A stretch of 64,000 nucleotides of DNA from Hoyosella altamirensis. GTDB taxonomy: Bacteria > Actinomycetota > Actinomycetes > Mycobacteriales > Mycobacteriaceae. The DNA lies in the NCBI RefSeq assembly GCF_014191505.1, contig NZ_JACHWS010000002.1, positions 992,001 through 1,056,000 of the forward strand, given 5' to 3'. Positions 43,007 through 52,182 of this stretch are shown piece after piece (the stretch's first letter is position 1; each line of letters opens with the position of its first letter). Position numbers and translations under genes: made by a program. The notes under the pieces are model-generated. The model was not told the DNA's origin, made no database searches, and saw only the letters and a program-made list of their open reading frames with translations.

Positions 43007-44571
43007 GGTCGTACCCCAATCTGAGAAGGTGCCGTCGGCAGGAACCCGGTTTGCTGTGCGCGGCACGGCAGTGTCGCGGCGATGATGGCAAGGATGACAA
43101 GCGCAGCTTGCAGGGCCCAGCCGAACGTTCCCACAAACCCTCCAGGCAGACCGCTGTAGCCGTCACGGAGCAGCGTGTTCAACTCCGTAACCAGCATCGT
43201 GCCGATTACGGCGGGCGTAAGCACACTCACGCAGATGATCCAGGGTGTGCCGAGCTTGAACGTAGAGACTGAGTTCAGATGAGCCTGAAGTTCGGGGAGC
43301 CGCCGCAGTAGCCAGCTCAGCGTGACGACTGACACCAGTGCAACACCCACGATCCCGAGGTTGTTGGTGAACTTGTCGACCACGTCGAGAACATTCACCC
43401 CCGTCGTCGTCGGAAAGAACGCCAGCGAGACGAGCGCCATCGGTGTGCCTACCGCGACTACAGCGGCGACCCGAGAGATTCCAAGCTTTTCCTGTACGGC
43501 AGCGACGACTACTTGCACGAGGCTGATCAGAGACGTGTAGCCCGCGAACACGAGGCATCCGAAGAAGAGGACGCCGAAGAATGCGCCGCCGGGCATCGCG
43601 GAGATGATCTGCGGGAACGCGATGAACGCCAGTCCGATTCCGCCTGAAACCACCTCGTCGACCGGAACGGACGCCAATGTGGCCATGTAACCAAGGGCGG
43701 CGAATACACCGACACCAGCGAGAATTTCGAAGCCGCTGTTCGCGAACCCCACGACGAGGCCCGATCCAGTGAGATTGGTTTTCCGCTTGAGGTACGACGA
43801 GTACGTGACCATAATGCCGAACGCGACGGAGACCGAGAAGAAGATGTGGCCGTATGCGGCAATCCACACCGTCGGTTCACGGAGAACTGCCCAGTCTGGA
43901 GTGAAGAAGGCATTGAGCCCCGCGATCGAACCCGGCAAAAACAACGCGCGGCCTACCAGCGCGATGAACGTGACAATGAGTAGCGGAACGAAAACCCTGT
44001 TCGCTCGTCCGATTCCCCGCTGGATTCCCAGACCGAGTGCGATCAAGACGGCCAGCCAGATGAGGATCAGGGGGAGTGCCACGCCAGGCACCAGGGAAGT
44101 GCCAACCTCTGCGCCTTCTTGCTGCCGAAGGAAATCTGTGAAGAGGAAACCTTCAGGGTCGTCTCCCCATGCCTTGGTGATCGAGAAGAAGGTGTATCGC
44201 ACTGCCCACGCGACGATTACTGCGTAGTAGGCCGCGATGACGAAGCAGATGCCGACTTGCCACCAGCCAATGAATTCAGCGCGTTTATGGAGGCGCCGGA
44301 AGGCGAGGGGTGCTGAAGCGCGGAACTTGTGCCCGATCGCGTAGTCAAGAAATAGCAGCGGAATCCCAGCGGTGAGCAGCGCAAAAAGGTACGGGATAAT
44401 GAATGCGCCTGCGCCGTTTTCATAAGCGACGTAAGGGAACCGCCAGATATTTCCCAGACCGACGGCCGAGCCGATCGCCGCCAGAATGAAGACTGAGCGG
44501 CAGCTCCATGCCTCACGGTCTGGTTGTTCCGCTGTTCGTGTTTGCTGCATGCCTGTTGGTGGCACGACCAC
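43003..44571 (-). CDS. Sodium:neurotransmitter symporter family transporter (MetP-like)
   Basis: 522 aa with about twelve membrane helices. The sodium and substrate site sequence AAIGSAVGLGNIWRFPYVAY in helix 1 is the NSS signature, and ENGAGAFIIPYL follows. Probably a Na+-coupled methionine/alanine importer together with the 37-aa protein encoded downstream; the exact amino acid is not visible. A start seven codons later (44550) is possible. The 292 bp upstream, to the Lrp stop, shows no gene or clear dyad. Confidence 0.9.
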   Translation of the reverse strand: MVVPPTGMQQTRTAEQPDREAWSCRSVFILAAIGSAVGLGNIWRFPYVAYENGAGAFIIPYLFALLTAGIPLLFLDYAIGHKFRASAPLAFRRLHKRAEFIGWWQVGICFVIAAYYAVIVAWAVRYTFFSITKAWGDDPEGFLFTDFLRQQEGAEVGTSLVPGVALPLILIWLAVLIALGLGIQRGIGRANRVFVPLLIVTFIALVGRALFLPGSIAGLNAFFTPDWAVLREPTVWIAAYGHIFFSVSVAFGIMVTYSSYLKRKTNLTGSGLVVGFANSGFEILAGVGVFAALGYMATLASVPVDEVVSGGIGLAFIAFPQIISAMPGGAFFGVLFFGCLVFAGYTSLISLVQVVVAAVQEKLGISRVAAVVAVGTPMALVSLAFFPTTTGVNVLDVVDKFTNNLGIVGVALVSVVTLSWLLRRLPELQAHLNSVSTFKLGTPWIICVSVLTPAVIGTMLVTELNTLLRDGYSGLPGGFVGTFGWALQAALVILAIIAATLPCRAQQTGFLPTAPSQIGVRP

Positions 44572-44863
44572 TCCTTGTGCGGCCCGCTGCGAACAACCGC
44601 ATGTAACGCGGATGCGGGCCTGCTTGATTGTCGGTTGGACTCTCCATTTCGCCCATTAGGCTGGTGGCCCTCTGAGCGCAACTCAGTAGCTCCGCAACGC
44701 GCGTGGTGAGCGTCGAGAGCGCCGGACTAACCGGATGCTCAATACGAGCATCAAAGTGCTCTACATCACAACCGGTCGGGTAGATCTGCCGGCCAAAACG
44801 CAAAAAAAGGCGGAAATTCAGAATTATCCGAAGAAATGTTGCGCTGGTGCTCGGGTGGAGTTT

Positions 44864-45301
44864 TCAGCCTTCACGGCGGTACGCGTCTAAGACGATCATC
44901 GACTTGGTGCCGGTCGCGCGGCCCCGGCGCAGCCGTTCGATCACATTCTGGAGATGGCGATTGTCCCGTGCCCGCAGTTTGACGAGAACGTCAGGATCGC
45001 CCGCGATCGTATAGGCGGCAGCCACTTCCGGGATTTCTGACATCGCGCGCAGCATGTCTTCAGGGGGTGTAGTGCCGACATAGCGAACCTCGGTGAATGC
45101 CTCTACTGCCCACCCGAGTTTGGTTTGATCGACGAGGGCAGTGAAGCCTGTGATGACACCTGCGGCACACAAACGGTCGATTCGCCGTTTGGTTGCGGCC
45201 ACTGAGAGTCCGACTCGTCCTGCAAGTTCTGAGTACGTAGCACGGCCGTCCGCCTGAAGCAGTCGCAGTAGATTTTGGTCAATCGAGTCGATCGCCTCCA
45301 T
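44864..45301 (-). CDS. Lrp/AsnC family regulator
   Basis: 145 aa. Helix-turn-helix (IDQNLLRLLQADGRATYSEL, then GRVGLSVAATKRRIDRLCAA) and a RAM ligand domain (AYTIAGDPDVLVKLRARDNR). It is 6 nt after the acyl-CoA synthetase gene on the same strand. It may regulate the amino-acid symporter operon downstream on the same strand, which is an inference from proximity and the amino-acid ligands common in this family. Confidence 0.92.
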   Translation of the reverse strand: MEAIDSIDQNLLRLLQADGRATYSELAGRVGLSVAATKRRIDRLCAAGVITGFTALVDQTKLGWAVEAFTEVRYVGTTPPEDMLRAMSEIPEVAAAYTIAGDPDVLVKLRARDNRHLQNVIERLRRGRATGTKSMIVLDAYRREG

Positions 45302-45307
45302 CGCCAG

Positions 45308-46930
45308 TTACCCTGCGATCAGTTTCTTCGCCATTTCCCGCATCTCGACCTTGCGGATTTTTCCAGTGATCGTCATCGGGAACTCATCGACGATGTGGAC
45401 GTAGCGCGGAATTTTGTAGTGCGCGAGTTTGCCGGTACAGAACTCACGCAGGGCCTCGGCTGTGAGTGGCTCAGCGTCTTCCCGTAACTGCACCCACGCC
45501 ATAAGCTCCTCACCGTATTTCTCGTCCGGGACGCCAATCACCTGGGCATCGAGAATGTCGGGGTGCGTGTAGAGGAACTCTTCGATTTCACGCGGATACA
45601 CGTTCTCGCCGCCGCGAATGACCATGTCTTTGATGCGTCCAGTGATGCTGACGTACCCCTCGTCATCCATCACTGCGATGTCGCCGGTGTGCATCCAGCG
45701 TGCCGAGTCGATTGCTTCGGCAGTTTTGTCGGGCTGATCCCAGTATCCGAGCATCACGGAGTAGCCGCGCGTGCAGAACTCTCCCGGCGTGCCCCGGGGC
45801 ACTGTCTGGCCGGTGGCGGGATCAACAATCTTGATCTCGAGATGCGGGCCGACCTGACCCACCGTTGAGACGCGGTGCTCGATCGAGTCATCCTTGCGGG
45901 TCTGTGTGGAAACCGGTGATGTCTCGGTCATGCCGTAACAGATGGATACTTCCGCCATGCCCATCCGCTCGATTACCTGCTTCATGATTTCGACGGGGCA
46001 CGGTGACCCAGCCATGACGCCGGTGCGCAGATTCGAGAAGTCGTAGCCATCGAAGTCAGGTTCGTTCAGTTCAGCGATGAACATCGTCGGTACGCCGTAG
46101 AGCGATGTGCAGCGTTCTTCGGACACGGCTTGCAACGTCGCTTGGGGCTCGAACGACGGTGCAGGGATCACCATCGTTGAACCATGACTGACACATGCGA
46201 GGTTGCCCATCACCATGCCGAAACAATGATAGAAGGGCACCGGAATGCACACGCGGTCTTCTTCTGTGTAGCTAAGCAGTTCCCCGACAAAGAAACCGTT
46301 GTTGAGAATGTTGTGATGGCTGAGGGTAGCGCCCTTCGGGAATCCCGTAGTGCCAGACGTGTACTGAATGTTGATGGGATCGTCAGCGCTGAGCTTCGCT
46401 TGGGCTTTCTTCACTATGTCCGTATCCGCACGGAGAGTGTCGGCGCCGGACGTGTAAAGGCTGTGCCACTCGGATGAGCCAAGGAAGATCGCGTGTTCGA
46501 GCCGGGAGGTTTTCGGGCGAACCTCGGCGACCATTGCCTGGTAATCGGAGGTTTTGAAGGCCGGTGCCGCGACAAGTACTTTGACGCCGGCCTGGTTCAG
46601 CACGTATTCGAGTTCTTGCGTTCGGTACGCCGGGTTGATGTTGACCAGGATCGCACCAATCTTGGCTGTAGCAAGCTGGGTAAACACCCACTCCGCGCAG
46701 TTGGGAGCCCAAATGCCGACGCGGTCTTCCTTCCCGACGCCCAGCGCAATCAGGCCAGCCGCGACTGTGGTCACCTCTTCTGCGAGCGCGGCGTACGTCC
46801 ATCGTCGGCCGCTCGGCCGGTCGACGAGCGCCTCGCGATCGCCGAAGGCTGCCACCGTCTTGTCGAACGTATCGCCGATTGTGTCGCCGATCAAAGGTGT
46901 ATCGGAAATGCCAGATGTGTAGCTGATCAT
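45308..46930 (-). CDS. Acyl-CoA synthetase (AMP-binding, FadD-type)
   Basis: 540 aa from ATG 46930 (GGAG 8 nt upstream; the open frame is longer). AMP-forming ligase motifs: [51 protein letters not shown] and the final lysine in [14 protein letters not shown]. It activates a medium or long-chain fatty acid to its CoA ester through an acyl-AMP. It is transcribed in the same direction as mftR with 113 bp between, notable because MftR is reported to bind acyl-CoA. Confidence 0.92.
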   Translation of the reverse strand: MISYTSGISDTPLIGDTIGDTFDKTVAAFGDREALVDRPSGRRWTYAALAEEVTTVAAGLIALGVGKEDRVGIWAPNCAEWVFTQLATAKIGAILVNINPAYRTQELEYVLNQAGVKVLVAAPAFKTSDYQAMVAEVRPKTSRLEHAIFLGSSEWHSLYTSGADTLRADTDIVKKAQAKLSADDPINIQYTSGTTGFPKGATLSHHNILNNGFFVGELLSYTEEDRVCIPVPFYHCFGMVMGNLACVSHGSTMVIPAPSFEPQATLQAVSEERCTSLYGVPTMFIAELNEPDFDGYDFSNLRTGVMAGSPCPVEIMKQVIERMGMAEVSICYGMTETSPVSTQTRKDDSIEHRVSTVGQVGPHLEIKIVDPATGQTVPRGTPGEFCTRGYSVMLGYWDQPDKTAEAIDSARWMHTGDIAVMDDEGYVSITGRIKDMVIRGGENVYPREIEEFLYTHPDILDAQVIGVPDEKYGEELMAWVQLREDAEPLTAEALREFCTGKLAHYKIPRYVHIVDEFPMTITGKIRKVEMREMAKKLIAG

Positions 46931-47043
46931 CACCGCTCCGGGGTAGTCGTCGTCGTGGATGCTTCCAGTGTGATCCACGTAACTCAGTGAATCAAGGTTA
47001 ACTGGAATTTTTGTGAAGCACAACGCCGGGATGTTTGTGACGT

Positions 47044-47664
47044 TCAGCCTGAGGAGAGGTTTGGGCCACTCGGGGCGGTCAGGTACTCCTGCAGTCCGGT
47101 CATCGCGCGGTCAAGAACGACGAGTAGGTCCTCGGACGGATTCTCAAGCCAGTGTTCGTACGCGGTGACGGCGAGAGCAAGGCTGACATGCCCAATTGTG
47201 CGCGGGAGGAGATCGCTCGCGGGAAGGCTCATCCGCACGGCGACGAAGTCGGCGATAACCGCTCGCCATTCCGCATATCGCAGCACCGAATGCGCTTGGA
47301 GTGCAGGAGTTTTAAGAATCAAAGCCATGCGCTGCCGATGCTGGGGTACCGCTTCGGGAGGGTAGGTGTTGAAGGCCAGCACGCCTTGGTGGACGGCAAC
47401 ATGAACGGGGAATGTGCTGGGCATCGTGCGCAGTGCTTCCCGGAAGGACACAAGGCTCGCGTCGAACTGTCCCCAGGGGATGTCGTTCTTGGAATCGAAG
47501 TACCGGAAGAACGTGCGTCTGCCAATGCCGGCGGCACGCGCAATATCGTCGACTGTGGTTGCCTCGAAACCCTTGCTCTCGAACAGTTCAAACGCGACGC
47601 GCTCGATCCATGCGTGACTCGTCACCGAGGGGCGGCCCTGGCGGCCCTGCTGCGGTCGAGTCAC
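47044..47664 (-). CDS. mftR: Mycofactocin system regulator MftR (TetR family)
   Basis: 206 aa from GTG 47664 ([19 protein letters not shown]), chosen because mycobacterial MftR starts with a similar basic GRPP..TSHA segment. The helix-turn-helix [20 protein letters not shown] followed by [11 protein letters not shown] is the near-invariant MftR signature. It represses the divergent mftA operon; in mycobacteria its ligand is reported to be a long-chain acyl-CoA. A dyad lies 22 bp upstream at 47687. Confidence 0.93.
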   Translation of the reverse strand: MTRPQQGRQGRPSVTSHAWIERVAFELFESKGFEATTVDDIARAAGIGRRTFFRYFDSKNDIPWGQFDASLVSFREALRTMPSTFPVHVAVHQGVLAFNTYPPEAVPQHRQRMALILKTPALQAHSVLRYAEWRAVIADFVAVRMSLPASDLLPRTIGHVSLALAVTAYEHWLENPSEDLLVVLDRAMTGLQEYLTAPSGPNLSSG

Positions 47665-47686
47665 CAAAAGAAAACTACCAGCGCGA

Positions 47687-47703
47687 TTTAGCGAAGTGCT
47701 AAA
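47687..47703. promoter_or_regulatory. MftR operator candidate
   Basis: TTTAGC-GAAGT-GCTAAA is a perfect 6-bp inverted repeat 22 bp before mftR and 111 bp before mftA. It is the clearest dyad in the divergent region; a GCCGGCCGGC palindrome follows at 47707. Confidence 0.5.
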
Positions 47704-47814
47704 CACGCCGGCCGGCAATCCCGGCATGGTTCGACTACCAACACTTGAATTATGACCCCGAGTGCCATTAATGTGTCTGTCATCACAAGCCCCTACGACT
47801 TTTAGGAGTAGTTC

Positions 47815-47922
47815 ATGTCGACTGCACCCGAGAATTCAGTGACGGAAACCAGTTCCGACGTGCTCGCCAGCGATGATCTCGTCGAGGAAGTGTCCATCGA
47901 CGGCATGTGCGGCGTGTACTGA
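47815..47922 (+). CDS. mftA: Mycofactocin precursor peptide MftA
   Basis: 35 aa; ATG with AGGAG upstream. The acidic leader ends in the invariant core IDGMCGVY; the terminal Val34-Tyr35 is the part that MftC decarboxylates and cross-links into the cofactor skeleton. Too short for most gene finders. It is followed 1 nt later by mftB. Confidence 0.97.
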   Translation: MSTAPENSVTETSSDVLASDDLVEEVSIDGMCGVY

Positions 47923-47923
47923 C

Positions 47924-48226
47924 ATGTCCGCCTTCAGTGAGGAAGCGTTTCTGAGTGAGGGCTGGGCGTTATCCCCGTCGGTAGCGCTTCGTCCTGAACC
48001 CTTTGGTGCGCTCGCGTATCACTTCGGCAATCGGCGGCTGACGTTTCTCAAGCGCCCCGAACTCGTCGAACTAGTGCGCGGGCTCGCCGCGAGCGATTCG
48101 ATCCGGGGCGCGCTGAGCGCCGCCGATGTCCCGGCCCAGCAATGGCCGGCGTACCTCAAAGCCCTGCGCGGACTTGCCGCCGCGGACATGATCCGCCCCC
48201 AGCTAGCCTCAGGAGCCACACCATGA
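47924..48226 (+). CDS. mftB: Mycofactocin peptide chaperone MftB
   Basis: 100 aa from ATG 47924; the frame stays open through mftA but the family starts here. A RiPP recognition element (PqqD-like winged helix) with ALRPEPFGALAYHFGNRRLT and LVRGLAASDSIRGAL. It binds the MftA leader and presents the core to MftC. It overlaps mftC by ATGA. Confidence 0.95.
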   Translation: MSAFSEEAFLSEGWALSPSVALRPEPFGALAYHFGNRRLTFLKRPELVELVRGLAASDSIRGALSAADVPAQQWPAYLKALRGLAAADMIRPQLASGATP

Positions 48227-49458
48227 CGACCGTTGAACAGCGCCCGGCCGGCGGATCGCTCGTCGAGCAGTTCGAATACGGGCTCGACGCCCCCATCTGC
48301 CTGACCTGGGAATTGACGTATGCGTGCAACCTCGCTTGCGTGCACTGCCTTTCTTCGTCCGGCCGCCGTGACCCGCGCGAACTCACTACCGAGCAATGCG
48401 AAGCGGTGATCGACGAACTTCAGCGTATGCAGGTTTTCTACGTCAACATCGGCGGCGGCGAACCGACCGTTCGTTCCGATTTCTGGCACCTGCTCGAATA
48501 CGCCGTCAGCCATAACGTCGGCGTGAAGTTCTCGACGAACGGCGTCCGGATCACGCCTGACAAGGCGCGCTTCCTCGCATCCACAGACTACGTGGACGTA
48601 CAGATTTCCCTTGATGGCGCTACGGCGGACGTCAATGACCACGTCCGCGGCCCCGGCTCGTTCGATATGGCCATCCGGGCACTCCAGAACCTCAACGACG
48701 CGGGATTCAAGGACGCAAAGATTTCCGTCGTCGTGACCCGGCAGAACGTCGGACAGCTCGACGAGTTCAAGGCGATCGCCGACAGCTTTGGTGCGACACT
48801 GAGGCTCACACGACTACGCCCCTCCGGACGCGGCGCGGATGTGTGGGACGAACTGCACCCGACCGCAGTCCAGCAGCGGGAACTCTATGAGTGGCTGCTC
48901 AGAGCCGGTGACAACGTGCTGACCGGCGACTCGTTCTTCCACCTCGCAGGGTTCGGTGAGACTCTGCCTGGACTGAACCTATGCGGTGCGGGGCGTGTGG
49001 TGTGCCTCATTGACCCGATAGGTGACGTGTACGCGTGCCCATTCGCAATCCACGACCAGTTCCTAGCGGGCAATATCCTCGCTGACGGCGGGTTCGCCAG
49101 CGTCTGGCAGACATCTGAGTTGTTCCGCGACTTGCGGTCGCCGCAAACGTCCGGCGCGTGCACCTCATGCCATGCGTTCGACAAGTGCCGAGGCGGATGC
49201 ATGGCCGCAAAGTTCTTCACCGGCCTTCCCCTTGACGGTCCCGACCCCGAATGTGTCCAGGGCCACGGAGAGACTGCGCTAGAGTCACGCGGCGCTATTC
49301 CTAAAGCGAGCCAGGACCACTCCCACAGCGCGCAGCCTCGCCCACCTAAGAGGAAATCGGAACCGGTGCTCCTCACACTGGGTAAACCTGTCCCTCCGGT
49401 CCGTGCGTGCGCGGAGAACCCGCTCGCCGGGTTCGATCCCCACTCGAAAGGTTCATGA
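48223..49458 (+). CDS. mftC: Mycofactocin radical SAM maturase MftC
   Basis: 411 aa. The radical SAM cluster motif is Cys35-x3-Cys39-x2-Cys42 (TYACNLACVHCLSS). The C-terminal SPASM domain carries CGAGRVVCLIDPIGDVYACP and ACTSCHAFDKCRGGCMAAKF for auxiliary iron-sulfur clusters. It oxidatively decarboxylates the MftA C-terminal Tyr and forms the Val-Tyr carbon-carbon bond. The last 50 residues (PKRKSEPVLLTLGKPVPPVR) extend past the SPASM domain. It overlaps mftD. Confidence 0.97.
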   Translation: MTTVEQRPAGGSLVEQFEYGLDAPICLTWELTYACNLACVHCLSSSGRRDPRELTTEQCEAVIDELQRMQVFYVNIGGGEPTVRSDFWHLLEYAVSHNVGVKFSTNGVRITPDKARFLASTDYVDVQISLDGATADVNDHVRGPGSFDMAIRALQNLNDAGFKDAKISVVVTRQNVGQLDEFKAIADSFGATLRLTRLRPSGRGADVWDELHPTAVQQRELYEWLLRAGDNVLTGDSFFHLAGFGETLPGLNLCGAGRVVCLIDPIGDVYACPFAIHDQFLAGNILADGGFASVWQTSELFRDLRSPQTSGACTSCHAFDKCRGGCMAAKFFTGLPLDGPDPECVQGHGETALESRGAIPKASQDHSHSAQPRPPKRKSEPVLLTLGKPVPPVRACAENPLAGFDPHSKGS

Positions 49459-50654
49459 TGACGCGAAATTCCTGGTTCGAAAGCGTCGCGATCGCGCAGC
49501 GGCGGGCGAAAAAACGTCTCCCGAAATCCGTGTACAAGGCGCTCATCGCGGGGTCCGAAAAAGGAGTGAGTTACGTCGATAATCTGACCGCTTTCTCCGA
49601 ACTCGGCTTCGCGCCACACGTCGCGGGCCTTTCTGCGAAGCGTGAAATGTCTACCACCGTAATGGGACAGGACATTTCGCTTCCAGTTCTCATCTCACCC
49701 ACGGGTGTTCAAGCCGTGCACCCCGAAGGTGAAGTTGCCGTCGCGCGTGCCGCTGCTGCCCGCGGCACCGCGATGGGGCTGTCGTCCTTCGCCTCGCGCA
49801 CACTTGAAGACGTGGTCGAGGCGAACCCGCAGACGTTCTTTCAGATGTACTGGATGGGCGACCGCGACTACACGGCGCGGCGTATGGAGCGCGCAAAGAG
49901 TGGGGGCGCGAAGGGCATCATCGTCACGCTCGACTGGTCATTCTCGATGGGCCGAGACTGGGGCAGCCCGACTATCCCTGAGATGATGAACCTCAAGGCG
50001 ATGCTCAGGCTCGCCCCAGAAGTCATCACGCGCCCGAGCTGGCTGTTCGACTTCGCGAAGTCGGGCAGCATCCCAGATCTCACTGCACCGAACCTCGACG
50101 ATCCCCAAAACGAGACGCCTGCGCCAACGTTCTTCGGCGCGTACGGACAGTGGATGCAGACACCGCCGCCCACTTGGGATGACATCGCGTGGATGCGTCA
50201 GCAGTGGGACGGCCCGTTCATGCTCAAAGGGATTTCGCGTGTCGACGACGCGTTGCGGGCAGCGGAAATCGGGGTCAGCGCGATCTCCGTTTCTAACCAC
50301 GGCGGTAACAACCTCGATACGACCCCGGCGCCGATCCGGATGCTCCCCTCCATTGTGGACGCGGTCGGTGATGACGTTGAGGTGCTGCTGGACGGTGGCA
50401 TCCGGCGCGGTAGCGACGTTGTCAAAGCTTTGGCGCTGGGCGCGCGTGCGGTGATGATCGGGCGCGCGTATCTTTGGGGTCTTGCTGCGAACGGTCAGGC
50501 TGGTGTCGAGAATGTACTGGACGTCATCAGGGGCGGAATGGATTCGGCGCTTCTCGGGCTCGGTCACTCGACTATTCACGACCTGAGTCCCGACGATGTT
50601 GTCATCCCGCCGGGCTTTACCCGTGAACTCGGAGTGCCCGCCCGTCATAAGTGA
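49455..50654 (+). CDS. mftD: Mycofactocin biosynthesis FMN enzyme MftD
   Basis: 399 aa (start at either of two consecutive ATGs). Alpha-hydroxy-acid oxidase fold: LISPTGVQAVHPEGEVAVAR, the FMN-binding MLKGISRVDDALRAAEIGVS, and SNHGGNNLDTTPAP with the catalytic His. It oxidatively deaminates the AHDP intermediate to give pre-mycofactocin, whose alpha-keto amide is the redox-active group. ATGA overlap with mftC and GTGA overlap with mftE. Confidence 0.97.
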   Translation: MMTRNSWFESVAIAQRRAKKRLPKSVYKALIAGSEKGVSYVDNLTAFSELGFAPHVAGLSAKREMSTTVMGQDISLPVLISPTGVQAVHPEGEVAVARAAAARGTAMGLSSFASRTLEDVVEANPQTFFQMYWMGDRDYTARRMERAKSGGAKGIIVTLDWSFSMGRDWGSPTIPEMMNLKAMLRLAPEVITRPSWLFDFAKSGSIPDLTAPNLDDPQNETPAPTFFGAYGQWMQTPPPTWDDIAWMRQQWDGPFMLKGISRVDDALRAAEIGVSAISVSNHGGNNLDTTPAPIRMLPSIVDAVGDDVEVLLDGGIRRGSDVVKALALGARAVMIGRAYLWGLAANGQAGVENVLDVIRGGMDSALLGLGHSTIHDLSPDDVVIPPGFTRELGVPARHK

Positions 50655-51379
50655 GGTGGAACGTGAACGACCTCAGCCGCACCCACTGGAACGACATTGC
50701 GGAGCAACCGATTGTGCTGCTCCCCCTTGGATCCGTGGAGCAGCACGGTCCGCACCTGCCGCTATACACGGATACAGCAATCGCAGTGGCTGTCGCCAAC
50801 GGGGTGGCGGGAAGGATGTCTGGGAACTCATACGTCGCGCCGGCACTGTTCTATGGCTCCAGCGGTGAGCACCAGTCGTTTCCCGGCACGGTGTCAATTG
50901 GGCGGGATGCGCTCAAGGTGATGCTCGTCGAACTGGTCCGTTCACTCTCGCACTGGGCCAGTCGGATCGTGGTCATCAACGCGCACGGCGGCAACGTGCA
51001 GGCTCTCGCGGCTGCCGTGAAGCAGATGCGTTACGAGGGGCATAACGTTGCATGGGCGGCGTGCGCGACCGAGAACGTCGACGCGCACGCCGGATACACC
51101 GAGACGTCGCTCATGCTTCACCTTGATCCAGGAAGCGTTGACCTATCACGTGCGGAGGCGGGGAACACCGCACCGATCGGTGAATTGCTGTCCCAGATCA
51201 TCGCTGGCGGGGTCGCAGCAGTCTCGCCGAATGGGGTGCTCGGCGACCCGGGCGGTGCTACCGCAGAGGAAGGCGCGCGCGTGCTCGAGTGCATGATCAC
51301 GGAGATCGCGCAACGGGTTGATGCGGGGGAGCCAGACAGCAAGGGTTTCTTGACCCTCCCGGATCGGAGCTGGGTGTGA
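50651..51379 (+). CDS. mftE: Mycofactocin creatininase-like peptidase MftE
   Basis: 242 aa (GTG 50651; GTG 50663 also has a ribosome site). Creatinine amidohydrolase fold with metal ligands in LPLGSVEQHGPHLPLYTDT, INAHGGNVQAL and AHAGYTETSLMLHLDP. It releases the modified C-terminal dipeptide from the MftC-processed peptide. GTGA overlap with the following dehydrogenase gene. Confidence 0.96.
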   Translation: MRWNVNDLSRTHWNDIAEQPIVLLPLGSVEQHGPHLPLYTDTAIAVAVANGVAGRMSGNSYVAPALFYGSSGEHQSFPGTVSIGRDALKVMLVELVRSLSHWASRIVVINAHGGNVQALAAAVKQMRYEGHNVAWAACATENVDAHAGYTETSLMLHLDPGSVDLSRAEAGNTAPIGELLSQIIAGGVAAVSPNGVLGDPGGATAEEGARVLECMITEIAQRVDAGEPDSKGFLTLPDRSWV

Positions 51380-52182
51380 ATGATGGCACGGTTGCACTTG
51401 TTACGGGCGCGGCGCGCGGAATGGGAGCAGCGACCGTCCATGCGCTCGCTGCTCAGGGATACCGTGTCCTTGCCGTGGATAGCTGTGCAGGCGATGGCCC
51501 GGCGCGTCCACACGAAGTCAAATACGCACTCGCGTCAGCAAGCGAACTCCTCGCTGTAGCGGAGAAATACGACGATGCACAAGTTCAGCCCCACATTGCG
51601 GACGTGCGAGACCGAAAGGCGATGGAACACGCGGCGGCGGCCGCGGTCACTGCGTTCGGGCAACTGGACGTCGCAGTAGCTGCAGCGGGTGTGATTGCTG
51701 GCGGACAGCCACTTTGGGAAACCTCCAACGCGGAACTCCACGGCATGTGGGAGACCAACCTTGTCGGCGTGTGGAACACGGCGGCCGCGTGCGTCCCGCA
51801 CATGCTGACGGGACCAGACCCATCACGATGCCGGTTTGTTGCAGTCTCCTCCGCTGCGGGAACGCATGGCCTCTACCACCTTGCCGCCTACACTGCGTCT
51901 AAACATGCGGTGGTCGGGCTGGTAAAAGGGCTGGCGGCCGATCTGGCAGGCACGGGTGTCACAGCAGCGGCGGTCGCCCCCGGCGCTACCCAGACGGACA
52001 TGCTCGAAGGTACTGCGCGGCTTTATGGCCTCACCACATCGGAAGACCTCGGCAAATCGGCATTGATCAGGCGCCTCCTCGCGCCCGAAGACCTCGCCGG
52101 AGTGATCGCCCTGTGCTGCTCCCGCGAGGGGGCAGCACTGAATGGTTCCGTGGTGAGTGCGGACGGCGGGTTCCGCCCGTGA
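51376..52182 (+). CDS. Mycofactocin-coupled SDR family oxidoreductase
   Basis: 268 aa. TGAARGMGAATVHALAAQGY is followed by the insertion characteristic of mycofactocin-dependent SDRs (VDSCAGDGPARPHEVKYALA and ASELLAVAEKYDD), which shields a non-exchangeable NAD. Catalytic SSAAGTHGLYHLAAYTASKH contains YxxxK. It would oxidise an alcohol, with electrons leaving to mycofactocin. It is embedded between mftE and mftF with 4-nt overlaps, so it is a fixed part of the cluster here. Confidence 0.92.
   Translation: MNDGTVALVTGAARGMGAATVHALAAQGYRVLAVDSCAGDGPARPHEVKYALASASELLAVAEKYDDAQVQPHIADVRDRKAMEHAAAAAVTAFGQLDVAVAAAGVIAGGQPLWETSNAELHGMWETNLVGVWNTAAACVPHMLTGPDPSRCRFVAVSSAAGTHGLYHLAAYTASKHAVVGLVKGLAADLAGTGVTAAAVAPGATQTDMLEGTARLYGLTTSEDLGKSALIRRLLAPEDLAGVIALCCSREGAALNGSVVSADGGFRP

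Noticed and set aside
47707-47716. GCCGGCCGGC palindrome in the mftR-mftA gap
   Set aside because: GC-only palindromes of this size are common by chance in this genome; the AT-containing dyad beside it is a better operator candidate.
49425-49460. tRNA-like T-loop sequence GGTTCGATCCC
   Set aside because: It lies inside the mftC reading frame; no acceptor stem, D-arm or anticodon arm can be drawn around it.
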